DNA of 64,000 bases from Panonychus citri (taxonomy: Eukaryota; Arthropoda; Arachnida; Trombidiformes; Tetranychidae): the NCBI RefSeq assembly GCF_014898815.1, contig NW_026515468.1:434001-498000 (forward strand), read 5' to 3'. Every line of letters starts with the position of its first letter. Position 1 is the first letter of the stretch. The position numbers and the translations under genes were made by a program. The notes beneath the pieces are model-generated. The model ran no database searches. It worked only from the letters and a program-made list of their open reading frames with translations, and was not told where the DNA came from. Positions 11,605 to 22,000 of the stretch are shown piece after piece.

Positions 11605-11614
11605 AGGTGGCGCT
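11605..11614 (+). promoter_or_regulatory. CTCF-like core site AGGTGGCGCT (copy B)
   Basis: Exact duplicate of the decamer at 6853-6862, preserved while bases around it have drifted. It now lies about 710 bases upstream of the phosphoglucomutase start codon. Function is inferred only from the match. Confidence 0.4.
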
Positions 11615-12323
11615 TAGCTTGAATTTCTATAGAAAATCAGTCAAAATTTTCTAGTCGAAATTAACTAATTACCTTTTCTAATTAGATTTAATTGATCTCA
11701 TTTTCTTTGTAATTAGTCAATTGATCTAGTCAAGTTCGAGTTTTTCTCTCTTATCTCGATTTGTTACAAATTCTTTTCTTCAATCGTTGGTTTTAAACTC
11801 ACAAAAGGGATTAGTTGATCATCACCTTGAGTTGTTTGAATTTTTGTTGTTGATTAGTTGAACTTAATTTTGATTCTTTTACCTGATTTAATCAGTTAAT
11901 CATCGATTTATAGTTTTTTTTCTTGCTGATAAGGTGAAAATTCTTGGAAAGCTGTGCGAAAACGTTATCAAAAAAAAGATGATTTTCTACCTTTGTTATT
12001 GATTAGCCAAGGACATCAAGTTCACTTTTCTCCACTTCTTCAACCAAATTGTTCACAATCAACTTTAATTCCTCTGGTATCTTCACCATAACAAGTTACA
12101 AATCACAAAGATAGTGAGGTAACTATTTTAATTCCCTCTTCTTATCCCTTTCATCATCTTCCATCCTCTCTCATCATCATCATATAATTAGAAGTCATTT
12201 GTGAAGAGCAAATCAGTTTTTCTGTGATTCTCGATCAAGTGTCTCTTTCTCTGTGTTAATTTCTCCATTTTAATCAACTTCATTTTTTAATTGTTCTTTT
12301 CTATTTTCCAATAGTCAATCAAA

Positions 12324-14257
12324 ATGGATGATGATCATTTGGAAGACCCTGAATTTTTGGAGATTATAAATATCGACACTCAACCATATCAAGATCAAAA
12401 GCCTGGTACTAGTGGACTTCGTAAACCAACCCGATTTTTTGTCGAGAAAGTTAATTACTCTTATAATTTTATCCATTCTATCGTTAGTTGCATCGAGGGT
12501 AGAGACTTGATTATCGTCGGTGGTGATGGTCGGTGTCATACACCTTATTGTGCTCTTGCAATCGCAAGAATCTGTGCTGGTCACGGATTCAAAAAGATCA
12601 TCGCTGGACAAAATGCCATTTTATCAACACCCGCTGTCTCCAATTTAATTAGGAAATACAAAGCTAACGGTGGATTCATTTTAACTGCTAGTCACAATCC
12701 CGGTGGAATCGACGCTGATTTCGGTATCAAATACAATGTTTCCAACGGTGGACCAGCACCCGAAGGTTAGTTTCCAATACTAATCGTTTTTGCTTCGAGA
12801 ATATTTTTGATTGACTAGCTAATCAACCTAATTGTTCACAGTTAAAACTACTGTCAACGTTTATATAACCTTGAAAGTCAATTTCTATCTTATCTTCTAG
12901 TGATAATTTAAGCTCTTTAACTAGAATTGATTAGTTATCAAATTGTTTACCCTAATTATTTTATTCTTTTAGTAATTAACTTTGGTTTTTTTTTCTTTCT
13001 CTTTCATCTTTAGCATTCACTGATAAAGTGTTCAGCTTAACTAAGACCATTGATAAATTCAGAATTTGTCCTGCATTGTCACCCGAATGGGAGCAAATTG
13101 GAACCACCGAATTCAAAACAGAGGCTGGTTTGGTTACCGTCGAGGTTATTGATTCGGTTAATGATTACTTGGAATTGATGAAAAGTATTTTCGATTTTCC
13201 CAAGATTAAAACTCTTCTTGACAAACCAAATTTCAAGATTCGAATCGATTCGCTTAACGGGGTCATGGGTCCATATTCAAGACGAATCTTTGTCGATGAG
13301 CTTGGATGTTCATCTGATTCGGTTGTTAATGATATTCCTTTGATTGATTTCGGAGGAAAACATCCTGATCCTAATTTAACTTATGCCTCGGAACTTGTTG
13401 ATGCCATGAAAACGGGAGATTATTCATTCGGTGCAGCATTTGATGGTGATGGTGATCGAAACATGATCCTTGGTGCTAAAGGATTTTTCGTCTGCCCCTC
13501 AGATTCATTAGCTGTCATCGGCGCTAATCTAAATTCTATCCCTTATTTTGTCAAATCGGGAGTTAAAGGATTCGCCCGTTCAATGCCAACCGCTGGTGCG
13601 ATTGATATTGTCGCTTCCAAAGCTGGTCTACCCTGTTACGAAACACCAACCGGGTGGAAATTTTTTGGTAACCTTATGGATGCTGGACTTTGTTCACTTT
13701 GTGGTGAGGAAAGTTTCGGAACGGGCTCAGATCATATTCGTGAAAAAGATGGATGTTGGGCTGTACTTGCATGGTTGTCAATTCTTGCCGAGAAAAACCA
13801 ATCGGTCGAAGAGGTTGTCACCGAACACTGGAAAACTTATGGTCGAAATTTTTTCACTCGATATGATTACGAAAATTGTGACGCTAAAAAGTGTAACGAA
13901 ATGATGAGTCGACTTGAAGAGTTGATTGCTGATAAATCACTGATCGGACAATCATATGGTACTTATAAAATTAAACTCGCTGATAATTTTGAATACAAAG
14001 ATCCCGTTGATGGTAGTATCACCTCGAATCAAGGAATACGGATTATCTTTGATGATGGATCACGAATTATCGTCCGTCTTTCGGGTACTGGTGTTCAAGG
14101 AGCAACAGTTCGTGTTTACGTTGATTGTTACATTGATGATGCAACTAAATTAACTGAAAATGCAGCGGTTGTCTTACAACCATTAATTTCAATCGCTCTT
14201 GAACTATTTGATATCGAGAAATATACTGGACGAACAGCACCAACAGTAATTACTTAA
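12324..14257 (+). CDS. Pgm1: Phosphoglucomutase 1
   Basis: Two exons, 12324-12765 and 13014-14257, join in frame to 561 residues; human PGM1 has 562. The enzyme interconverts glucose 1-phosphate and glucose 6-phosphate in the cytosol, linking glycogen and trehalose metabolism to glycolysis. The phosphorylated serine is Ser123 in TASHNPGG. The Mg-binding loop is DGDGDR with Asp291, Asp293 and Asp295. The sugar-binding loop GEESFGTGSDH starts near 378, and the phosphate-binding loop RLSGTG is near the C-terminus. The start is the first ATG after an in-frame gap and lies in a good context (CAAAATGG). The upstream region contains the duplicated BSDC1 promoter, which may influence its expression. 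The gene is convergent with the secreted precursor gene. Confidence 0.96.
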
Positions 14258-14395
14258 TCATCTAAATTAATATATATATCACTATAAATGATTTGAATCA
14301 GTTCTTGTTTTAACAACTTTCAAAACTAATCAACTTGCCATCACTTAATTATAAATTTGTCGTAACAATTGTATTAACATCTCAATGTTTTAGAA

Positions 14396-14401
14396 AATAA
14401 A
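14396..14401 (+). terminator. polyadenylation signal AATAAA for Pgm1
   Basis: AATAAA about 140 bases after the Pgm1 stop. The surrounding sequence (TTTTAGAAAATAAATAAT and the following bases) recurs near 17204, so it lies at the edge of the duplicated precursor-gene unit. Confidence 0.45.
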
Positions 14402-14434
14402 TAATTTAAATCTTAAATACGTTTCATTGCTCAA

Positions 14435-14440
14435 TTTATT
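14435..14440 (-). terminator. polyadenylation signal for the secreted precursor gene
   Basis: TTTATT on the plus strand, that is AATAAA on the minus strand, about 160 bases after the stop of the gene at 14602-15494. The same element is kept in the paralogous unit at 17257-17262. The two convergent genes therefore overlap or nearly meet at their 3' ends. Confidence 0.4.
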
Positions 14441-14601
14441 TAATCACTCACATTACATTTTTCTGAATGAAGATAATGAATCATAATCATTTAAAAAGTC
14501 TAACTGAACCGAGGGAATCGATTCTCTGAATGCAAGGAATCATATTGATCAAGAGTTTCGTGATCAAGTTTGAGTGGTTTTTTGAGTTCGTTTACATTGA
14601 G

Positions 14602-15494
14602 TTATCGTCCACCTTGTCGAGCCATATCGCCGAGAACCTTCAAGAGGGTTTGAGCGAAAGCAGCGGGATCGTCAAGTTCGTTGAGAAGTTGGAGTGGGTT
14701 AGCAGCTCGAACACCACGAGATGGGTAAGCTAATAGAAAAGAAAGTCGAGTTAATAAAAATTGTTGAAAAAAACGAAAAAGAAAAAAACTAATGAGATGA
14801 TGGATTAATTACCCATTCCAAGTTCCTGTTTATATGCTTCTTGAACCTTTTTGTTAAAATCGTCGGAATAATCTGAAAATAACACCATCCAATTAATCAG
14901 AGAATTTGATATTGAATCAATGAATTAAAATTGAATTGAAAGTTTTATGAAATTTACTCACAATCTATTTTTTGAATTTCTTCCGGTGACATTTTCATAA
15001 GGTCATCGAAGAAGCTTCGTTTAACCAACTTAGATTCAGCAGATCGGACACCACGAGATGGGTAAGCTATTAATAATAGAAAAGAAAAGAAAATCGAGTT
15101 GATAATAATCGTTGATAAAGAAAAACACCACATAGATTATTCGTTATTTACCCATTCCAAGTTCTTGTTTATATGCTTCTTGAACCTTCTTGTTGAAATC
15201 GTCGGAAAAATCTGAAAATAACACCATCCAATTAATCAAAGAAAAGGACCAAAAAAGTAGTAATAAGAATAAATTGTAACCGAATCAACTTACAATCTAT
15301 TTTTTGAATATCTTCCATCGACATTTTCATCAAGTCATCGAAGTAGTTTCGTTTGACCAAAGAAGATGCAGAAGCAACTGATTACATAGAGATCCAAAAA
15401 AGGGACAATTAGATTAACATTAGTAATTAATAGAATGGCAAACAATTAACTTACCTCCTAAGAAGCAAATAGCGAGAACAATTGAGAAACGCAT
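14602..15494 (-). CDS. Secreted two-unit repeat precursor, family unknown
   Basis: Six small exons on the minus strand (15455-15494, 15294-15377, 15152-15211, 14962-15066, 14813-14872, 14602-14729) join in frame to 158 residues. The first exon encodes a signal peptide (MRFSIVLAICFLGVASA). Two homologous units follow, each led by a dibasic LVKR: one starts NYFDDLMKMSMEDIQKID, the other SFFDDLMKMSPEEIQKID. Each continues into SDDFNKKVQEAYKQELGM and AYPSRGVR. The protein ends LLKVLGDMARQGGR. There are no cysteines after the signal peptide, and the units look amphipathic and helical. Dibasic sites suggest processing into two peptides, which is inference. Exon 4 is a fusion of a tail exon and a unit exon, and intron sequence is also duplicated (GAAAATAACACCATCCAATT occurs twice). 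I recognise no named family. Confidence 0.8.
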
Positions 15495-15699
15495 CTTGTT
15501 AATCGTCCAATTGATTGATAAATTCAAGTGAATCTCCGCATCAAAATAATTCCCTTTAAATAGTCATAATAATCGTTCGTATTGCGTCGTCAATACGTTG
15601 GTCGTTTCCGACGAATTGAGACCAGATGATGATTATTATTGTTCGAAGTTGATTGATTGTCGTGTTGACATTAATTTCCAAAAGAAATCATTTCAATCA

Positions 15700-17203
15700 A
15701 AAGAAAATGTATCAATGACACAAGATTAGATCGAACACCTTTACAGAGATAATTAATGATAATTAAAATCATTCGACAATTAACAAAGATGATCGACGTG
15801 ATGTACTTATTAAAAGAAACAATAGCGATCAACGTGATGAAGAAATTGAGTTTCTTTCATCAATTGTCTAATTGTTGCCAACGAATTGCATTTTGTAGCT
15901 AAGAATCATATTAATAAAACTAATCATTAAAACTATAATCAATTAAAATCAAATTGTTCCAAAGAAAATCTCAAGAGTTTAATCAGGATCAGTGCTAAGT
16001 GTGAATATAAATTAGACTCTAATTTTGATCTGCTATGAATTCAGTGATTGCTTTCTGATAAGTTAACCACTAGAAAACTTTATGTTCACACTGATACATG
16101 AAAAAACCATTCGACATTCAGAATCTATATGGATGATCAGAATCAGAACTTTCTCAGCAAATGATCGCATAGAGGAAATAGAAGACCATACAATTTATAA
16201 TTAGTTTCTGTTTAGAAATTAGTCAACAAGGAGAAATAGTAAATATAAATTCCAATGGATTTTGAAACAACAAAAGTTCCTATGAAAAATGAACATCTTT
16301 GTATTAACCATTTCATGAGAATGATATTTTTCCTGAGCCGATTATGGATATGTCTGAACAATGTGAATGTATTGTCTGCTAATGTCAGTCAAATTTAATG
16401 AAACATTAGATTCAACTGAGTTTAATGAAGATCACCATGAAACTATAACTCCATCACAAGAAATACCTGAAAATCTCTTGCAATAATCTGATTCTAATTA
16501 CATTAACACACAAGATGAAGACTGAAAATCCAGCGTATCATTGACTTTCCATTGCTTCTAGTAAACTTAAATTCCAATAACTTAGCCTGTGAATTTAAGA
16601 TCAAGTCGATACCGAAACCATGATAGTTCAAAAGTTCCTTCATTTGATTTTGTTATTCAAAAAAACTGAGACTTATTATTGAGTCGTAATAACTTCAATC
16701 ATTTAAGTTTACTTGATAGTTTGATACGATTTCCAATTCTCTATATGAAAATTACATTTCAATTTGCTATTGAATTTCTCATGATATGTGCAAACTGATT
16801 TAAAAAGATACGTTCATAATTAATAAATTGATAGACTTTAGAAGATGTAAATTTTAGTTCTATTTTCTTTCTTCATGTATTAATAATAACTGATGAGTTT
16901 ACTGTTTTTGGGACTAATCATCACTTTCGTCTTGACGTATTGATGCAGTTGAATTGTACCTTTGGCTTATCTAAATAACGGTCTTTCCACTAATCAGATT
17001 TACAAATTTTACACATTTTGATCATTATTCATTTGTAAATTTAACGTGCTTACTGTAATCTGATTTCCCTTGACGAAGTTACCTGGTGTATCTTCATCAA
17101 GAGAATCACTGTTCCTGAAGTCTCAGAGATGATTCTTGTCACGAAAAATAGTAAATCAAGTCCGAAGTGTGTCCACCTCTGTGTCGATATTTTAATATTG
17201 TTA
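15700..17203. other. Spacer between the tandem precursor genes
   Basis: About 1.5 kb without a usable frame. Its word content differs from the rest of the window: fewer CAATTAA words and more mixed sequence, especially 16000-17200. It could be a decayed mobile element or old gene debris. No terminal repeats or transposase-like frame were found. Confidence 0.4.
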
Positions 17204-18140
17204 TTTTAGAAAATAAATAATCTACATGTAGATTTGAAATACGTTTCATTGTTCAATTTATTGGATCAATCTTTCATTTTTATTCTGAATAAAGATAATG
17301 CATCATTTTAATTCAACTAAATCAATGGAATTGGTTCTCTGAATGCTAAGGAATCATATTGATCCGAATCAACTGTTTAGAGGTTCAGTCTGAGTTATTG
17401 TTTGGTATTCATTTAGATCGAGTTATCGTCCACCTTGGCGAGCCACATCGCCGAGAATTTTCAAGAGGGTTTGAGCCAAAGCAGGGGACATCAAGTTCGT
17501 TGAGAAGTTAGAGTTGGTTAGCAGCTCGAACATCGCGAGATGGGTAAGCTATAGTTTATATACTACCTTGAACCTTCTTGTTGAAATCGTCGGAATAATC
17601 TGAAAATAAGATCACCCAAATCAATAAGAGAAAAGAACCAGAATGAAGAAAGAAGTAAACAAAAACAACAACTTCTAACCGAATCAACTTACAATCTATT
17701 TTTTGAATATCTTCCATCGACATTTTCATCAAGTCATCGAAATAGTTTCGTTTGACCAAAGAAGATGCAGAAGCAACTGATTACATAGAGATCCGAAAAA
17801 GGGACAATTAGATTAACATTAGTTTTAATAGAATGGCAAACAATTAACTTACCTCCTAAGAAGCAAATAGCGAGAACAATTGAGAAACGCATCTTGTTAA
17901 TCGTCCAATTGATTGATACATTAAAAGTAAATTCGAGTTGATTTCTGTTTCGAAATAATCTCTTTTAAATGTTCATAATAATCGTTGGTAAAACGTTGAT
18001 TAATATGTCAATCGTTTCCGACGAATTGAGACCAGATGATGATTATTATTGTTCGAAGTTGATTGATTGTCGTGTTGACATTAATTTCGAAAAAAAAAAT
18101 CATTTCAATCAAAAGAAAATGTATCAATGATAAGAAATGA
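17204..18140. repeat. Tandem duplicate of the secreted precursor gene unit
   Basis: This block resembles about 14388-15700 throughout. The 3' flank (AAATACGTTTCATTG), the exons and the 5' flank (CGACGAATTGAGACCAGATG) occur in both. The copies lie head to tail on the minus strand. The 5' flank similarity extends about 200 bases before the start codon, so a promoter was copied too. This copy is shorter because it has one repeat unit and small deletions. Confidence 0.85.
17556..17892 (-). pseudogene. Decayed single-unit paralogue of the secreted precursor
   Basis: Exon 1 (17853-17892) and exon 2 (17693-17776) are intact and encode the same signal peptide and first unit, with donor and acceptor sites kept. 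Exon 3 starts at 17599 but is cut short: the codons after KKVQ run into GSI and a stop at 17556. A deletion has removed the end of exon 3 and nearly all of the following intron. The old tail exon (about 17420-17548) survives as sequence but has a premature stop and a frameshift. A 55-residue secreted product could still be made, so a short functional peptide cannot be excluded. Most simply it is a degenerating copy of the 14602-15494 gene. Confidence 0.7.
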
Positions 18141-19086
18141 ACTGAGCACCTTTGCCGAATCAACAATGATCATCAACAATATGCACTCGAAAACAATAGC
18201 AATCAACATGACAAAATTAAGTTTCCCTCATTAATTGATCAATTTTTGTTCCAACTCAACAAATTGGAAGTGAAATTCACTTAGTTTACTAATTGTTTTC
18301 CGATCATGAAGATTAACTTTTGATTAAGAGACAAACAATTAACCCAAAAATCCTATGGCATCTTTATTATGATCAAAATATTTTACACCAATAAATTTGC
18401 TATTTGATGATAATCGTTAATTGTGAATTATATAAATTGTATGATTGGGATTAGAAATGAGAACAAGAAAATTAATTGCTTAACAATAGCTCACAATTAA
18501 AATCTTACAATTGATTTTGTCGATTAGTGAGTTTTTAATTGTTGTGATTGATTATGAAGTTGGATCTTAATGGTTGATGTATTAATTTGACCTCGTAATA
18601 GTTTTGAAGGGATTGGCAGTTAATACAATTAATTAATTGAATTGCAAATTTCAAGTTCACATTAATGATTAGGAGGATGAAGATGATTTTATAAATTTTA
18701 TGATGAATTAAAAATTTTGTTGATTGTTAAGTGATTGTGATGATAATTATGATGATGATGATGAGACAAAAGGATTTACAGTTAATTGTTTAAATCCTTA
18801 ATGTTTAATCAAATAACATCAACACTGATTGGCAATGAAAAATTGAAATTGTGATAATCAAAGAGTTAACTCTTAATTTGATTCTTTTATGTCCACTTTG
18901 ATTGATCAATTGATGAAATAATTATAAATTTAAACTGAATATATAATTGAGCTTTATCTTTGAGAGTCGATCAATTAATTATCAAAAACCAAACCCAAAT
19001 TGTTGCTTAATTGTTGTTTCCCTTGATAATGAATACGAAAGCTTGTTGACTTAACTACTTAAATTGTTTAGTAATAATTGTTGATT
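18141..19086. other. Intergenic, no gene seen
   Basis: About 950 bases of AT-rich DNA with CAATTAA words and a short GATGATGATGATGA run near 18750. It should hold the 3' UTR of the cuticle protein gene that ends at 19087. No other signal. Confidence 0.5.
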
Positions 19087-22000
19087 CTAATTTTGAGATC
19101 GAACATTATTTCGATATCTGGTTGTTCGTCGACGAGCAGAGCTACGATTTCTTAATTGTGACCTATTATTTGCACGACCTCGAGACACTCGAGCAACTCG
19201 ATTGACTCTTCGTGCATTTCGAGGTGAGTTGGATCGTCGGGGTGATGCGGCTACTTTTCTTCGTGAAGATGATGATCGAGATGATGACCTTGAACGAGAT
19301 CGTGAACCTCTGGATGCTGAGGATGATCTAGATACATTTCGAAGTCGAGAGTTTCGAGCTGGAGATGATCGTCGATTTGAAAGTCGATATCGTGAAGCAT
19401 TTGCAGGTGAGGCTCCTTTGACTGAACCATAACTAGCGACATTACCTCCGTTTGTTGAAGGTTCATCGGCTGGGGTGACTTCAGTTCCTGCAGCGGCTCC
19501 AGCGGCTGCTGATCCGCCTTCGGGAGTACCTGAACCATTGGCAACATCAGTTTCAACGTCAGCACCTAATCCAGCGTCAGAGCCTGGAGCGGGTGAAGAT
19601 GATGATGATGATGAGGGATTACCTTTGGTTGAACCGGGAGTAGATCCACCATTTCCTTGAGAAACTGGTGAGTCTCCGCCAGATTGTGGACCAACGACTT
19701 CACCATCGGCTGAATATGAGCCAACACCTTCAGTTGCAGTTTCAGGTTGACCATCGACTCCAGAATCGACTGAACCATCGTCCATGTTTGAAATTGGACT
19801 ATCAGTAACTCCTTCATCAGAGTCAGCTGAATCTCCTGAATCACCGCCCATTGAAGTACCAGAATCACCGCCGATTGGAGCATCAGGACTAGAGGTACTT
19901 CCAGTACCACCCATAGGTCCAAGACCTGATCCAGCGATTTGTCCACCATCAGCACCAAGATTATTCATTCCACCATCAATACCACCCATTGATCCATCAA
20001 CTGAGCCCATGCCCGGTTCACCAGCACCAGTTCCTGTTTCACCCTCGGCGTCATTAGGCTCACTTGAGCCACCACTTGTTGATTGACCATCAGCTCCGCC
20101 AGTTACTGGACCGGAACCAGAGGTTCTATCCCCATAACTTGCACCAGTTCCAGTTCCAGAGCCTGAACCTGAACCTGAACCTGAGCCAGTACCTGGACTA
20201 GCGTTACCATTACCAGCACCTGAGCCAATAGATTGACCATCATCAAGTGATCTTCCAGCAGGAATCATTGCTTGACCAGTTCCTGAACCTGAACCTGAAC
20301 CAGTTCCGGATCCACCTGATCCTCCTGTGATTGGGTTTCCTTCAGCATCTGAAAAAGTTTCAAGTAATAAGATTCGAACAATTTAAACTTCAATTAAAAA
20401 TAACAAACCTTTGTAGAGTTTTTCATTGAGATTGTAAAGTGATGGAGCTTGACTACAATCAAAATCGTACCACCAAACGCAGACAAAGTTACGTTGACTG
20501 AAAACGGTTCCGTTAGGACATAAGAATGAATCTTTTCGTCCATCCATTTGACAAATGTGGAAAACTTGACATTGAGCATCAACATCAGCATAGTAACCAG
20601 GATAACCGACATCATCACACTTGAAGGGTGTGTTTGGAACTGAATAAAGGATTGGATAATCTCGTCCGGGTTCACCTCGAATAGCATCTCGTAGCCAATC
20701 AATTGGGTTACCACTTCCATGGTGACCTGAGTCATGTTGATATTGACCATCATCTCCATGATGACCACTTGGTGAACCAGAACCACTGTAGCCAGAAACT
20801 CCATTTCCTCCGTTTCCAGATGAACTTCCAGGTTGAGATGAGCTTGGACCATTGGGAATGTTCATTCCATTGGCGCCATTGCCCATGGATGAGTCGATTC
20901 CACTGGTTGGTCCACTTGGGAATCCAGAGGATGGACCCATTGACGATTCTGGGAAGTTAATTCCATTGCCGTTGGAGAAACCATTTTGACCTGAACTTGA
21001 TGAGCCCATACCGTTGGTGGCACCATTGGTTCCAGGGTAAGTGATTCCATTTCTGTTACCATTTCCTATCGATCAATCAATTTAGTGGGATTAGTGAATC
21101 ATCAATACAAAATTTAACTCTAGTGGTTAATGATTAAAGCGACTCACCATTTTTTGACCCATTACCTTGACCATTAGTTCGTGAACCACCATTTCCATTG
21201 ATTGGACCAGCATTACCATTTAATGGACCTCGGCCCATTCGATTACCACTTCCAACTCCATTGGCACCACCATTGGAATAAGTAACACCGCTTCCACCAT
21301 TTTGTCCATTGTTTGCACCGCCATTACCGCTATATCCTACTCCGTTTCCATTTCCATTTCCTAAAGATAAATTAAATCGAAATTGAAAAGTTCAGAAAGT
21401 TTAGAACAAAAAGTAAAAATCAATTGATCGTAATGTTATTACCGCTCAATCCAGATCCTGATGCAGGTCGAGATCCAATTCCATTGGTTGGCCTTTTAAC
21501 ACCACCGGCGTTACCATTTGTACCAGAATAGGCACTTGGGGTAGTACCTTGAGTTGGGAAACCAGAGATTGTTGATCCTGGTAAATTTGATTGATTAACA
21601 CCATTAACTCCAGAATCAGATGTAGGATTTACTCCTTGAGCGGGTTCCTCAGAATCAGCATCATCGGTAGCGGGTCCTTGTTGATCACCAGTTCCTTGTG
21701 CGGATGAACCAACAGGTCCATTAGATTCAGTATCATCAACTGAACCAGTGGATGTTGATGTTGGTGTTGGTGAAAAAGATGAACCATTATCAGAATAAGA
21801 TGAACCACCGGTGGGCTCATCTGAATCACTAGAAGCTCCAGGGGATGAAGGAGAGACAGGAGATAATGATGATGACCCACCACCAAGTCCAGTCGCAACT
21901 GTAGTTGAATCTAAATCACCTTCAACCACTTTAGGTCAAATTAAAACATAATAATACAAAAACAAAGTAACATCAAAGTGACAAATACACACAAACAATT

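Larger units (their letters stand above)
10949..12032. repeat. Direct repeat copy B, ~1.1 kb (derived copy)
   Basis: A near-identical copy of about 6190-7284 in the same orientation. Differences include loss of three bases (CTG) near the start, GGTCTCGTC changed to GGATCTCCTC, and a few single-base changes. It begins about 30 bases after the ABCH stop codon and ends about 290 bases before the phosphoglucomutase ATG. It therefore supplies the ABCH 3' flank and perhaps part of the Pgm promoter. No target-site duplication or transposon ends were seen. Confidence 0.93.

Noticed and set aside
6190..12032. Composite transposon carrying the ABCH gene
   Set aside because: The flanking repeats are host gene sequence (BSDC1 5' region), with no terminal inverted repeats, target-site duplication or transposase; segmental duplication is simpler.
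12315..12611. Minus-strand frame under Pgm1 exon 1
   Set aside because: Antisense of a confident, conserved coding exon.
19202..20086. Plus- and minus-frame alternatives over the cuticle protein's repetitive exons (Asp/Glu/Arg-rich or His/Val-rich)
   Set aside because: They are other-frame readings of Gly/Ser/Arg repeats. Only the frame continuing from the CBM14 exon has matching splice phases and a signal peptide.
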